Assembly (NCBI GenBank): GCA_032158125.1
Contig: JASKOT010000002.1
Span: 186,001 to 250,000 of the forward strand
Length of the DNA: 64,000 nucleotides
From: Papiliotrema nemorosa
Taxonomy: Eukaryota; Basidiomycota; Tremellomycetes; Tremellales; Rhynchogastremaceae
Reading direction: 5' to 3'
A program made the position numbers and the translations under genes. The notes beneath the pieces were generated by a model that worked only from the letters and a program-made list of their open reading frames with translations, did not search any database and was not told the origin of the DNA. This document shows, piece by piece, positions 33,520 through 46,100 of the stretch. Each line of letters starts with the position of its first letter. Position 1 is the first letter of the stretch.

Positions 33520-34550
33520 ATGCCCACTGCGAAGATCATGTCGGCAGTCTTGGTGCGTTTGCAAGTCTGACTGATTTCAATGGAGCTCAAGTCCAGGCGC
33601 CCAGTCGTGACCTTGCCCCTCATCTGCCCGGCACCATTGACGTTGGGACCGAGTCTGTGTGAGTTTCTGTGAGCTTTCAATCTGACCTTGAGCTCACATC
33701 AGATCTTTAAGCTTGGCGCATGTGGATGACATCTCGCCAAACGGCAGGGAAGCACTTTATGCCCTTTTCAATCGAAACATGGCACCGGTGTGAGTCGTTA
33801 TTGAGATCCGAGAATGCGCTGATTACAGTGCCGCCGGGACGTCTATGGCTCACGACGAGCTCTCCAAACGAGAAGAGCTCTTTGACCCCGTCACTCGATA
33901 TCTCCTCCTGCTACGCTCATCCTCCCCTTCGCCGAGTAGCGATACTGTACCTATGCCAGGAGCGTTACCCCGTTCAAACCGGAAAGGCAAATCAAAGCCT
34001 ACAATCGATTTCAAAGAGGATGATCTTGTAGGATACTGTTCCTTCCGCTTTGATACGGAAGAGACACTGGGAGATCAGGATGTAGAGGTCATTTATTGGT
34101 ATGTCCTGGATGTTACCTGAACGTCAACTGATGGGAAGTTATGAGCTTCAACTTGGAGAACTGGCCAGGGGTAAAGGCTTGGGGAAGACCCTGATGGATG
34201 AGCTCGAAAGGATAGGGGCGGCGAGAGGTATGGCCAAGAGCATGTTAACGTGTTTGAAAGGTGAGTTTGATCTCGAACACGATCACCGCCAACTGTGTTG
34301 ACTAGTAGCCAACACATCCGCAGTACGGTTCTATACGAAGCAAGGGTATGCTCTGAGCCTTGCGTGGTGGATGTCTGCTGATAACAGATATCAACCCGAT
34401 GAGATTGATCCGACACGTATGGCGGAGGAAGAGAGTGAGGATGAGGATGAAGAATGGCAGGAAGTGGGCAGTGACGGCGAGCCGTTGGACAAAGAGGGAG
34501 ACGAGGTGGACTATCTGATCTTGAGCAAGAATCTACAATTGCAACAGTGA
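33520..34550 (+). CDS. NAT4: Histone H4/H2A N-alpha-acetyltransferase (NAA40)
   Basis: Seven exons (33520-33552, 33597-33658, 33703-33789, 33829-34098, 34139-34260, 34309-34345, 34388-34550) give 257 residues. The GNAT core shows LVGYCSFRFDTEE, then VIYCYELQLGELARGKGLG with the acetyl-CoA loop (RGKGLG), followed by MLTCLKANTSAVRFYTKQGY and YQPDEIDPTRM. The CYELQL plus EIDPT pair is characteristic of NAA40/Nat4, which acetylates the N-terminal Ser of histones H4 and H2A. The C-terminus is acidic. The acceptor of exon 2 has two options five bases apart; 33597 keeps the frame. It is divergent from the IPK1 gene and converges on ORC6 with only 75 bases between stops. Confidence 0.85.
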
Positions 34551-34625
34551 TATCCGATGGCAGAGGGTATCTTGCGATCATCGCTGGGTCATACTCAAAT
34601 CGTAGCGCGTCAATTGTTTGTACAA

Positions 34626-35827
34626 CTATTCATCCATCTCATTCACCACTTTCTCAGCTGGGGGCATCTTTCCAAGCAGAACATCCTCAATATCTCCTTC
34701 AACAAGCTTTAAAGCCATACCATTCGCCTCTAGCCAAGCAGGCAGCTCTTGTAGAATCTTTCTTTCAGTCCTAGTCGACAAACGCAGCGCCAAAACTCAC
34801 CTTGCCCACCTCGTCTCTCTGCCTATCCACATCTGCGCCCCATACTGTCTCGGGATACCTCCAGTCCCTCTTCATCCGCTCCTTCAATTTCATTCTGCTC
34901 CTCTCTGCTTCAGTTCTCCTCACTCTAGGCGGTCTAACATCCGGCAACCCATCTTCTATCGGTATATTCCCATTCCACTCTTTCCTCTTCACTTGCTCCG
35001 AACCCAGATCAAGACTCCCCACAGCTCCAGGTCTCAAAGCCAAGAAAGCACTGGGATCTTCCTTCCTTTTCCTCGTACTGGATATAGCAGCGGGTACATC
35101 CACATGTTCCAAATCTACCCCTTTGACATATTTCACTCGTTTAGTGGGCGTTCTCACATCTTCCGTATCAGCCGCGGCGACGTCATCAGGCGATTGGGGT
35201 CGTTTTGACGGAGTAACGGAATGTCGAAGTGGACTACTTTGGGATGGCTCATGTGCGTTCTTGACAGACTTCGGGGTGTTTCGGACCAGAGAAGATATAT
35301 CGATTCCCGAAGAAAACTTGAACTTCTTCTTGGGCGTTGTAAAGGGACTCGGGGCGCTCGTATTCGCCGGAGTAACATCTTCCCCTTCTACCAGACCTAA
35401 ATCAGGAACGTGTAGAGACTGAGACTTGGACGGGGATGTATCGGAAGATCGGGTTGATCTGCGTGTTGAAGAGGACGCGTCGAGGGAGGGCGAATCGACA
35501 GTTTTGAGTAATCGACGAGCATGGGTCAGAGCCGAACGAAAATGAGCCGGGGAGACGGAGCATGCTTTCTGGGCTGATTTCTCAGACAAGTCTTTACTTT
35601 GGACTCTACTCGTCAGCTTCCGTATATCCTATGTGCGAGCGAGAAGCCTACTTCTCGCATCCTATGAGAGCAGCCACGCCCACTAAGGCAGCCCTTTCTT
35701 CTGGTCGGATGTCATTCCCACGTCCAGGAGCGGTCAGGCTTCTCAATGTCGACAGCAGCTGAACAGCGATAGGTAATGCAGGATGGAGCTGAGATGGGAA
35801 CAGCGGCAGCAGCTCATTGGTCGACAT
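34626..35827 (-). CDS. ORC6: Probable origin recognition complex subunit 6
   Basis: Three exons (35827-35652, 35605-34801, 34757-34626) give 370 residues. The N-terminal ~95 residues look like a cyclin-box-type helical domain (PEERAALVGVAALIGCEK, then ACSVSPAHFRSALTHARRLL), which fits Orc6/TFIIB-like folds. A disordered, basic middle has several SP/TP and TPxK sites (TPKKKFKF, TPTKRVKYVKG), as expected for a CDK-regulated replication factor. The C-terminal ~90 residues are charged and helical and end in VVNEMDE. The last intron (34800-34758) was set so that the open ILQELPAWLEANG frame is used. The ORC6 name rests on domain order and composition, not on a long conserved motif; an unrelated nuclear protein remains possible. 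Confidence 0.55.
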
Positions 35828-36035
35828 AGCGGTTCGTCAATCAACACTGGAATGACTTCCTAGCTGTATCCGCGATGATCGTCGCTTTGCGGAGTTGTGT
35901 CCGATCTCCGGTACCCTAAGCGGGCATTATACCACTAGAAAGGATTTTGGACTTTTCTTCGAAATCGCATGCATGCATGGTGTAATCTGGTAGAATAGGA
36001 CCTAGGGATAATCGTACAATCGTTAGTCTAGTCTT

Positions 36036-39000
36036 TCACTCTGCAAGTGATCGTTTTAAGACGCCTTCTTCCCAGTGGTCAGGAGTCACGTGATCGCCGT
36101 CCAAACCGTCATTGTCCTCATTATCCGCTTCGTAACCTTCCAGTCGTTCATCCTGAGGGATGGTCTCGACCTCCCATGGAATTTGTTGATAGTCAACGTA
36201 GCCATCCTCGACTACTGACTCCAGCTGTCCTTCGTCGCTTTCGATGACCGACTGCGCGTTGTCCTCATCTTCGACCATCTCTACTTCGTTCAATTCTTCC
36301 TCCTCCTCCTCGGCGTAATCTGCATCTAACAGAGCCTCTTCCTCTCCCAAATGGAAATCCTGGTCATCAGTAAACTTCAAAGGTCTATGGAACACCAGCT
36401 AACCATGTCGACTCCCTCGTCTGCTGCTAATCGCTGAAGAGTCAGCATGTACTTGGTCAACTGACGGGCGCCTGAACTCACAGCGTACTCGAGGAACAAC
36501 CTCATCATGTATGCTTGCAGATCCTCAATCCTGAACATTCGCTTGGCAAAGCATTGCTTTTTGATCAGCAACGCGGCAATTTGCCGTTGCGCAAAACTCA
36601 CCCCATTCTTTGCGAGAGCTTTAGCTGTCTCGTCAAATGCGAGATCAGGGTGTCTAGGGGTTCCTCTGAAGCTAGGTTTTGTTAACGCATGCCCCTTCAT
36701 TGGCTCATATCATCACTTACAAAGCGAGGATATCGGTCAGGTCGGAAAAGTCGAGCTTGGCGGGGACATACATGAACCAACTATTCGATAAGCTCCAAAA
36801 AACCGGTCGCTAGAGTGAACTCACGGGATGAGGTGAGGTTGGAACCACTCGGTAAAGAGACTGGTCTTGATTACCATGGAATTGGTGCTCATGAGTCGTC
36901 TGAATCGTCCACTGGGTATTGTAAGCAAGGTGCCCACTCAGATCACGCAAATCATGCTCACCTCCAGCCGTTCCCATCAATGTCGAGCAGGAATTTGTTC
37001 TGATTGAGCTCTTCTGTCGGTTGATGCGGTCCGAACGAGATCTCCTTCCTGATCACTCAGTCGTTACGTCATGAGAATTTGTCGAAACTCACCACATATC
37101 GCTGCACGTCCCATCCCCGTCTGAGCACTGCAATGGTCCGCCTGCCAATTTCATGTCAAAGTAAAAGTCCGCCAGATCCCCCTCGGTACCCTCTTCGATC
37201 CGACTCGCGAGTACCTCACTCTGCTCGTCGCCCCATGCATCGCTTTCTTCGAGATCTTCCTGACCCAAGTCTGGTGTGATAAAGGTCTTGGCCTGCTCAG
37301 AGTCGGTGTTGGCGAAATGATGTAGACGTATACGATGTGCTTGTCGCCAGTTGAGGTCCTTGGTCATCATGCTGATACCGGTCGCACTGCCTCTCTGGCT
37401 CGTGAGTCATCTGTCGTCACACAATGAGGCAGACGCACCCAAGCGAGCTTGGAGGATGTCTTCTTCTCCCATTTAGGATCTTTCCCTGGGGCGTCGTGGA
37501 ATTGATCTAACGGAGTGATAAGGATATCGGAGCTAACCATCAACCCGTGTCGCACTGATCAAAGTCGGACTCACTTGATCGACGTCTTTGCCAGACTAAA
37601 GAGGGGGATGAGCTGGGTGTGCGGCTTCGGATGAGAATCATGCCCGTGTGGCTCCAAAGTTAAACCATGGAGCGAGACGACATATGGGTCTACATGTCAG
37701 CTCCGCAGAAATGAACACTGAGACTCACTTTGACAGATATCTCCAGCATCGAGACTGTCATAGATGAACGAGCGACCTGGGGTTTCAGCAAGACCAAAAA
37801 ATGGCATCGTCCAAGTCGACTCACCCTCGACAAACGACTCGTTTGTCCTGAAATGCGATTCTGGCGGGCAACTTCTGGCCAGTCGTACATGCGCACTGTC
37901 AGTCTCGTGGAGATGCGAGGTGTCTGATCATTAGTGACCTAGTATGCATGAGTTTGTGGATACGCACGCTCCCCGTGAAGACCCATTTCGACCAGCGACT
38001 CCCTCCTCGCCCAAGATAGGTAGACTTGAGGTTGGTCAAAGATGGAGAATGTGGCTTTCATATCCGGCAAGAATCTAGAGAAGACCTGGAGCAGTCTGAT
38101 GATCAGTCGGATTCTTTCCAATCGACGGACACTCACGAAGCGGCATCTTTGGCTCTGGGCGCCGTTCCATCCCATTTCATTCCTCCCGCATCTAATATCT
38201 GTATATCCACATGACCATCCCTCACTACCAGCGTGAATGTCTCTGGCATCTGTTCCACCCATTCTATCCTCCTCTTCATTTCGTCCTTGGGTAAAGCGAA
38301 GAAAGGTGCGAGGTCAAGGTTGATCCTATCGTACTCGTCGGGTAGAACAAGATCATGAGTCTGGGCGAAATCCCACCAAAGGTCGAACCCTTTCGGAGGT
38401 AGTCGACCATATCGTCGTTGATACTCCTCTACAGCCTGCTCTAGGGTTCTCGATTGTCGAGCCAGGAGAGACTCCCATCTCTTCTCCCCGAGAGCCAGCA
38501 AGAGCGGTATAGGATGAGGGGCGGTTTCCGAGTCTGAGATGATCAAGTGGCCTGTCGGTGAGAAGAAATGTTCGTGGACCGAAGTGTTGTGAATATTCCG
38601 AGTGACATCTATCTCGTTGTACATTGCCGGTCGTATTCGATGGGGGTATATACGTCGGAGTCGGTCCAGATCCCGATGGTAAGCCTCTACGGGCGATACA
38701 AACCGACACAACCCTTCTTCCTCTTCATCCCCTACCCACCTCGCTTTGAGACGTGCCAACCGCGTCGTCTTTCGTGTTGTGCCATCAGGATGAGGGTGAT
38801 CATGAGGTTTGGAAAGGTAGATGATGAGCAAGCACAGGGAGAGGAACAGGAATAGCCTTCGTGTCATTCTCCAAAATCTGGGTTTTCGGTAGTTGCCCTT
38901 GGTTGGTGAGCCCAATATTGGTCGAGATGGTGAAGGACTGGGCACCCGTCTCGTGGATCTAGTGGGAGACTCGGGATAGTCGGGAGAAGGTGCCCTCTTG

Positions 39001-39086
39001 CGGGAAGGCGAATGAGGACGGAGCGCATGAGGGGACGCAGGGGGCGAGGCTCGATACGGCGTTCGAGCTGTAGCTTTGTGATTCAT
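36036..39086 (-). CDS. GT90 (CAP10/CXT1-type) glycosyltransferase
   Basis: Thirteen exons (39086-38137, 38074-37968, 37923-37825, 37776-37729, 37689-37575, 37532-37439, 37394-37093, 37048-36962, 36911-36825, 36780-36721, 36671-36482, 36433-36404, 36359-36036) give 830 residues. It is a type II membrane protein: basic disordered N-terminus, one transmembrane span (RLFLFLSLCLLIIYLS, about 68-83), then a lumenal domain. GT90 landmarks are present in order: AVEEYQRRYGRLPPKGFDLW, ILITPLDQF, RGSATGISM, FLLDIDGNGWSGRF, PWFMYVPAKLDFSDL and a FFRGTPRHP/GVSFAQRQIA segment. In Cryptococcus this family includes the Golgi xylosyltransferase Cxt1 and capsule protein Cap10. The C-terminal ~110 residues are very acidic and disordered, beyond the catalytic fold. 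Donor sugar and acceptor cannot be read from sequence. Confidence 0.88.
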
Positions 39087-39475
39087 GTCGGATCTGCGCA
39101 ATGCTTGCCCGTCGTCAACAGCGGCACCGCCGGCCCACTACGCCCACGTCTAGCTGAGTGATATGATAATCTCAAAAGTTGAGAATGTTGTGAGAAGGTT
39201 GCCAGTGAACAGGTCGAAGTCCGGAATATTCTCTAACCGGCGACAATTCACCTCTCCCCCTTCAGAAAAAAAGCCACCACAAACGCCAACAGCCCCCCGA
39301 TGACCCTGTCCTGCCCTATACACCTCGCATGAACCTTAGCATGGGCTCCGCGGGCATGCTGCGTCCAGCCATTCAACACCAAAACCTCTTCCAAGTCACA
39401 TGTATGCCATGAATAGTGAGATGATACAGTATCAGATATGATTTCAGGCGACTCCACAACCTGGAATCTCCTAGT
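39087..39475. other. Intergenic stretch
   Basis: About 389 bases between tandem minus-strand genes, holding the GT90 promoter and the MSP1 3' UTR. No gene recognised. Confidence 0.5.
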
Positions 39476-40977
39476 CTAATCTAAAGGCTCGGCACCGACC
39501 CGAGGCATTCTCCTGCTTGAATCCACGTGAGCATAGGCATGGGAATCATGCAGCACAAAGTCGCTCATCTTCAACGGTCGAACTTTGAAGCCCTATCAAT
39601 CAGCAAACACCTCATACCACGCGACGAAACACTGACATCTTTGCGAGCTTCCTCTAAGCCCTCTTTACCCGTTTTACCCTTTTCACGCATCAATTCTCGG
39701 ACCGGCGCCATAGCTGCATTCCGGCATGTCTCTTTTAAGTCTGATCCTGAAAGCCCATCGGCTCGCCTGGCGAGGGTGGATATTGAGAAATCAGGCTCGA
39801 GTTTGGAATGGGCCAGCATCTGGTGATAAGCTTGAAAGATGCGCAGGAGGTCAGCCAGCTTACTAAGGAGAGAATCTTTGTCCGCTGCTCGAGATTCGGC
39901 AGCTTGATTGGGAACCGCTTGGGCATACGTCGAAGGATAGCAGCGTCGATGCTGTCGCACTTTAGCCAGAGTAACCATAGCACAAGGTAAAGACTAACTC
40001 GTTTGGTCTATTTGTCGCGCCCAGCACCAAGACCCGCGAATCCTTTCCGGTCGTCAGGCCATCCCATAGTCTTGCAAATCAGCGAAAAAAAATGTCTCCC
40101 CATGATGAAGTGCCTCACGACATGAACTCCGCCTTCATCATTCCTGTCACCTCGTGGTCTCCTGCTGACCTCTCCCTGAATAGCGAGTCGATCTCATCGA
40201 TGAATATCTAAAATCAGCATCGTGCTGTCGCCTCGATGGTGAGCTCACTATACTAGGCTGCACCTTTCTCGCCAGAGAGAACAAGCCAGCGACGAGCTTG
40301 TTCGATTCACCAAACCATTTATTTGTCCTGCACATTAGCCAGACTACCTCTGTTGAAGCTTTGAACCCACAAGCTCGACAAGGGTAGATTGATAAACGTC
40401 GCCCCGCTCTCCTTGGCTAACGCCTTGGCCAGCATAGTCTTTCCACATCCCGGATGTCCATACAGCAAAACACCCTTTGGTGCACTCAACAACCCATTGC
40501 TGCCTTCAAACAACTCTGGAAAGGTCAAAGGATAGATGACCGTCTCTCGAAGATTGGCAATGATATCGTCCAACCCGCCTATAGATTCGAATGTGACATC
40601 GATCGAAGATGGAGGGATAATCTCGCCAGCTATTGTCGATTCGTACTCGTCCAGTTCCAGCTCGGCCAGTTGCGCATCGGAAAGACCGGTCTGAGTGAGG
40701 AGGTTCTCGCCCTTCTTCCTAGCTTTCTTGGACGATGCGGGACTGTCACTGATGGAGGAGAGGACGTAACGAAGGGCATAGTACAATGCGACCTGGATTG
40801 TTCAGTTTCAAGAGGCTCTTGCGCAGTGATCGAGTCTATCGCACCTGTGACGCGGCAAAGAAGGCAGCTGTAGGTGGCAAGCATGAAAGAGGAGCATTTC
40901 AGCGTGAAGATCCGGTATGATAAGGCTATGAGACTCGACTCACTGTCCAAGACGATCCTACCGATATCCCTAGGCAT
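39476..40977 (-). CDS. MSP1: Outer mitochondrial membrane AAA ATPase Msp1 (ATAD1)
   Basis: Nine exons (40977-40944, 40867-40845, 40792-40371, 40327-40249, 40207-40119, 40070-39999, 39951-39864, 39819-39637, 39592-39476) give 368 residues, the usual length. An N-terminal hydrophobic anchor ([18 protein letters not shown]) precedes the AAA domain: Walker A GHPGCGKT (about 131-138), pore loop NKWFGES, Walker B IFIDEID, the GATNRP sensor 1, [13 protein letters not shown] arginine fingers and [15 protein letters not shown]. Msp1 extracts mislocalised tail-anchored proteins from the mitochondrial outer membrane. An ATG at 41052 is in frame and would add 25 residues; 40977 puts the anchor closest to the N-terminus. 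It is divergent from the TVP38-like gene. Confidence 0.92.
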
Positions 40978-41435
40978 GATGAGGGATCGTCGGGCAATGT
41001 AAGCTTGGTGACCACTTCTCACCAATTTTGTCAACAAAGATTCGCTCTGCATCGCTGGAAAAACGGTTATCGATGACGAGCAAGCGATATTTAGGCGCGC
41101 AACAACCAGAACCAGGCATACGTTCCCATGCGCCTAATCATCTCCCTCGGTCATTCATGCTCGGTTAGTCACCGGGGCATCATCTCCGATTGCCGGCTGA
41201 TGACGATCATCTACAACTCGCATCCCTTGCTCTTGAGTACTCTGGATAAATCGTCAACACTGCATGGCCTGTCCCTTTTCGACCGATTGGGAAGCCTCTC
41301 AAGAACATCTCACTGCTCCTTGAGTGCCGGCGAAGAGATATAGTGCCAGCTCACAAAGGAGCTCAACGGCCCGACTAAGCGTTCGTGTGCCTTTTGGCCC
41401 AATCTACCTCCACCCGTACCTTTCTTCGCCTTACA
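40978..41435. other. Divergent promoter region
   Basis: About 458 bases between the divergent starts of MSP1 and the TVP38-like gene. No further gene recognised. Confidence 0.5.
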
Positions 41436-42844
41436 ATGGCAACCGATTCTTCCCCCTTGATCGGCACCAGCCATTCTCAGCAGACCTCATACAGCTCTAC
41501 CGCTTCGTCTCCCGAAGATATAGCCGAAGCGGAACTGACGGAAGAGGAGCTGAGAGAGTATGAAAGGGGGATCATTAGCTGGAGTCGGGCGACTCGATAT
41601 GATTTCTGGTTTAGAAGAGAGTGGTTCTGGGGGTATATCACCGGGATCATCCTCATAATCCTGGTCACGCTCATGAGTGTTTTCCATCACAAGGCATGCC
41701 TGAGCGACGAAGTAAGCTCACGGTAGATTGTCGACTTCTTGATGCCCATGGTGAAGGACCTGAGGAAGTTGAAAGTCGGGTGGTTGATACCTATTGGACT
41801 CATTATCGTCTTGAGTTTCCCACCGCTGTTCGGCAATGGTACGTTAGGCACTTTCCTATAGACATTCGTTCCCAGCTGATCTTGACAGAGATCGTAATGC
41901 TACTCGTTGGATTCGTATGGGGACTAGGCAAAGGATCCGGCATAGTAAGGCGCCATTGTTCGCATCTTCGGAGCCTCGCTGATCTTAAGGTGGCAGTAGG
42001 AGTGATACTCGGCGAATCGGCCGTCTACGCGTAAGAGCTCCCGATCGAGGTGGCCCTGCTGCCTGCTAACAAAGCAGCATGTTCAAATCTTGTTGCCGGA
42101 CTCGAGCCGAAAAGATGACGAGGAAAGATTTAAATTATGCCTGTCTGAGTCAAGCAATCACAGAAGGTGGATTTTTCATGGCCTGGATCGTCAGATTGAG
42201 TATCATTCCGACGCATTTTACAACTGTGAGTAGTTCTTACCTCACGGGACGAAGATGCTGAACAAACAGGCTGTCTTGGCCGTTTGCGGGCTGCAAGTGA
42301 ATAGTCTGCCACTCTGGGTCCTCCGCTCCTAGCTCACGACGCAGTTTTATCACTTTCTCGCTGCGCTGGTACTTGGTCTACCCAAACAGGTAAATGTAAC
42401 CCTCCTCTGCGTGTAAGCAGAAGCTGACGTGGTCAGATAGTCGCAGTATATGGTGCGTTCCCGCAGATGAGATTACCTTCAGCTGATCTTGTGCTCATTT
42501 CGATCAGCAGCCGGTAGTATGTCACATTCTATAACTCGGGCGGAGATGCAGCTGACAATGCAGCCGTTCTAGCTGAACATAATGCTTCCCAGAGTTCACA
42601 AGCAGTATCTGGCGTGGTGTAAGTCCACCAAATTTTCCGAACGTACCTTTTATCTGACCGACATAGTTTCGGCGTAGGGGCAGTCATGACTATCCTTGCG
42701 TTGCGCTTCATCTATCGAAGGATGACGTCTGTGCGAAAGAAGGTCTTGTTAGCTATGCGGGACGATCTACGCTCAAAAGGTGTGAGTGCTCCGGATGCAT
42801 CGAGCGGTGGATCCGAGATCAGTGAGGACACTTTGAGGCCCTAG
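41436..42844 (+). CDS. TVP38: TVP38/TMEM64 (DedA/VTT) Golgi membrane protein
   Basis: Ten exons are proposed (41436-41693, 41727-41838, 41889-41944, 41990-42030, 42078-42225, 42270-42296, 42345-42389, 42439-42454, 42552-42618, 42667-42844), 315 residues. A soluble N-terminus is followed by a membrane span (YITGIILIILVTLM), GWLIPIGLIIVLSFPPLFGNE, VGFVWGLGKG, a GESAVYAM helix and the FYHFLAALVLGLPKQ motif. These belong to the VTT/SNARE-associated family thought to scramble lipids or act in Golgi traffic. Two junctions are uncertain. The first intron needs a GC donor (41694-41726, only 33 nt) to keep the IVDFLMPMVKDLR block; a GTAAGC donor at 41712 with acceptor at 41768 also fits. The exon of 16 nt at 42439 is followed by a 97-nt intron. 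The overall family call is firmer than the exon map. Confidence 0.75.
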
Positions 42845-43108
42845 ATTGTACATGCTATGCGAAGGACATTCTCTCTGTATACTATAGTCGATACTTCTAT
42901 GTCACTGTATCACACCCCCCGATATCGCTCGCAATCACCAGCCGATACCCGGTAGAAAGATGATGAATTGTGACAATGCATGATAATGACAAGATAAAAA
43001 TCGATGCCGACTAACTATATGAGATGCGAAAGTAGTCTGTATTCTGTATAATTTCTTCTTCGTCACGGATCTCCCGCCGATCTACGTCTGAATCACTCTA
43101 GACCAAAC

Positions 43109-46100
43109 TCAGTTCGAGGTGGTTTGACCGGGCAGTACCCTCTCGGGCTCCTTGTCGATGGGCAGGGTCTCCTTCCACCTCTCCGCCACCTCTTCACCCT
43201 TGAACACCTCATGTAAGACTTGTCGAACTGAATCGACATAGACAAACTCGATTCCTTCCTTGACCGAGTCCGGGACATTCTCCTCAATCTCCGCTCGACA
43301 CCCAAGAGGAACCACCAATTCTACCATGAGCTCGCATTTCGTCGTGAAAGAACCAGACTCACTCTTAATTCCTGTTCTGTGCGCAGCGAGCGTCTTCTCT
43401 TTTAATCCGCCAACACGCAAGACCTGTCCCAGAAGAGAAATCTCTCCCGTCATAGCTATATCCCAGTCCACCTTTGTCTTGGTTAAAAGTGAAACGAGGG
43501 CAACAACCAAAGCTGTTCCTGCACTAGGTCCATCTTTGCCAATAGCACCCTCCGGCCTGAAAGTCAGCTGAAAACGACAGCTTTTCTGCGCGCGGGACTC
43601 ACATGTGCAGGTGGATATCCCGATCAGATAGAATTGTATCCGCATCCGATTTGGTGATACCCAGAGCGAAAGCGTTCGACTTTACCCAACTGACGGCGAG
43701 TTGAGCAGATTCCCTGATGACCTCGCCGAGTTTACCGGTCAGTTGCAGGTTACCCTTTCCAGGCATAGACTATCTTGTCAGTCATCATCTTACAAATACG
43801 GCCGGGTACTGACCGAGACCTCGATGGGTAGAACCGTGCCCTGGCCCTCGCCCGAGGCGGCAAGACCGTGACTGACACCTGCTGGTGGAGGCGACGTCCA
43901 TATCCTGTCAGTCTGGAAGTATGGGCTGCCAGTAAGTCGTCATCCGAGCAGAGATGATATATACTCACGCTCCAACGTAGTCTCTCAGATTGTCCGGGGT
44001 GACTCGAATATGGACATTGTCGGGCACTTTGATCGGCTTCCTCTGTTCCGCAGTGACTGGCTTTTCTTCCACCTTGCCCTCCTCTGCAGGAGTGTCTTCG
44101 CCTGGTAACCTTTCAGAGGCAGGTTTCACATCGGGCTCTTGCGATTCTACCGTCTTTACAACCTCCTCCGCGGCAGGCTTTGGTGGTTCTGGGATAGCTT
44201 CCTCCCCCAGATCCTGCACAATCTTGAAAGCGGCCTTTCGGTAAACCTTCTCGATGAGCTTCTTGAGGTTTCGCACTCCGCTCTCTCGAGCGTACCACCG
44301 GATGATGGTATCGATCGCTTCGGGTGAGATATCAACGTCGACATCCTTTAGACCAGATTGCTCTCGTGCTTGAGGACCGAGGAATCGCTCCGCAATGGCC
44401 TTTTTCTCCGCGGCAACGTAACCGCTCAACTCGATGATTTCCAGTCGGTCGAGCAAAGGTCGGGGGATTGTGTGGAGGACGTTTGCGGTACAGACGAACA
44501 ATACTCGCGAAAGATCGATGGGCACATCGAGGTAGTGATCCAAGAAAGAGCCGTTTTGTTCAGGATCTAGCATTTCTAGGATAGCTCCTTGAGGATCGCC
44601 GCCGTTCATTCGCCCAGCACCAATCTTGTCGATCTCGTCAATGAGGATCAGGGGATTCTCCACCTGGACCTTCTTCAAGGCTTGAACAGCTTTACCCGGC
44701 ATCGCACCAATATACGTCCTTCGATGACCCTTAATCTCGGCCACATCGTTCAAACCACCGACTGAGAATCGGTAGAATTGTCGTCCCAGAGCTCGAGCAA
44801 TACTCTTTCCGATACTTGTCTTACCGACACCAGGTGGTCCGCTCAGACAGATGATCTTACCCTCGACGCTACCTCGCAGTTTACCGACGGCCAAAAACTC
44901 CAGAATTCGGTCCTTGACGTCCTTCAATCCGTAGTGGTCATCATCGAGGACTTCGCGAGCGTGTGGTATGTTGAAGTTTTCTGGCGAGTGTACACCCCAT
45001 GGGACGGCCGTCAACCAGTCAAGGTAGTTCCGCGTCACCCTGATGTTAGTCATAAATCTGAAGAGTAGCATTCGTGACTCACGCAAACTCGCTCGAAACC
45101 TGCTCCAATCCTACAAGCTTGCTCAACTCCTCGTCAAACACCTTTCTAGTTCCCTCGGGCATCGCCAATTTCGCAGCCTTCTCTCTGAACTTCTCGACCA
45201 ACTTGTCCTTCCCGTCACTCTCCATTCCTAGCTCTCGTTTTATACCCTTCAGCTGTTCCATGAGGTAATACTCCCTTTGTCTCTTCTGAATCTTGCTCTC
45301 TACATCTCGGCTAATCTTCTGTTGCAATTGGGCATTGATGAGCTCCTTCTTCAGAATGGTGAGTGCCTTCTGCAGTCGGTCCTCGATGGATGTGCTTTCC
45401 AAAAGGTTTTGCAGATCCGACGCCTCGCCTGTCGATACGGCTGCCGCGAAATCGGCCAGCTTCTCCGGGTCGTCAAACACGTTAGACGTACTGTGCGCCA
45501 TGGTGAAGCTCGCAACTAGAGTCAGTGGGAATCGCTTGAGGCGAACGTACTTTGATCACGGAAGATCGGCGCGAGTTGTGCCAGATCCTTGAAAGACGAG
45601 ATCAACTCCGCCATGAGAGCCCGAATCATTTGGGTGTCTTTCCTGTAGGGCTCGGCTTTGAAATTGGAGACATTGGTGATGGAGATCTCGGGCATGAGGT
45701 TGTGCAAGAAGCCAATCTGTGAGAATTGCTTCTTGGGTGGTTCTTCCGCTGCTCGTCAGCCGGCTTCCCCATCATCAAACTCACGGTCCTCCTTGCGCTC
45801 TGCTGGCGGGGTACCTAGCTCCTCTCGAACTGAATCCACACTTGGCACATCTCTCTCAAAGCTCGATACCTCTCCCTCGTCATCTGTCTGTTCCTTCTGG
45901 ACCTCCTCTACCACCCTGGCGAGAGGCACAGTCTGTCCTACGCTCGCGGGCGAAATCAGCTCGTCGATCCGGATCCGTCGGTGAGGGTATAACACGATCG
46001 TCAGGGCCTTTGGCTCGCTGTTGTCGGGTTTCCCATCCTTGCCCGTCTTCTTCTCCGGCGGCTCGAAAGTGCTGGTGATCTGAGCGAATACTCCAATAGG

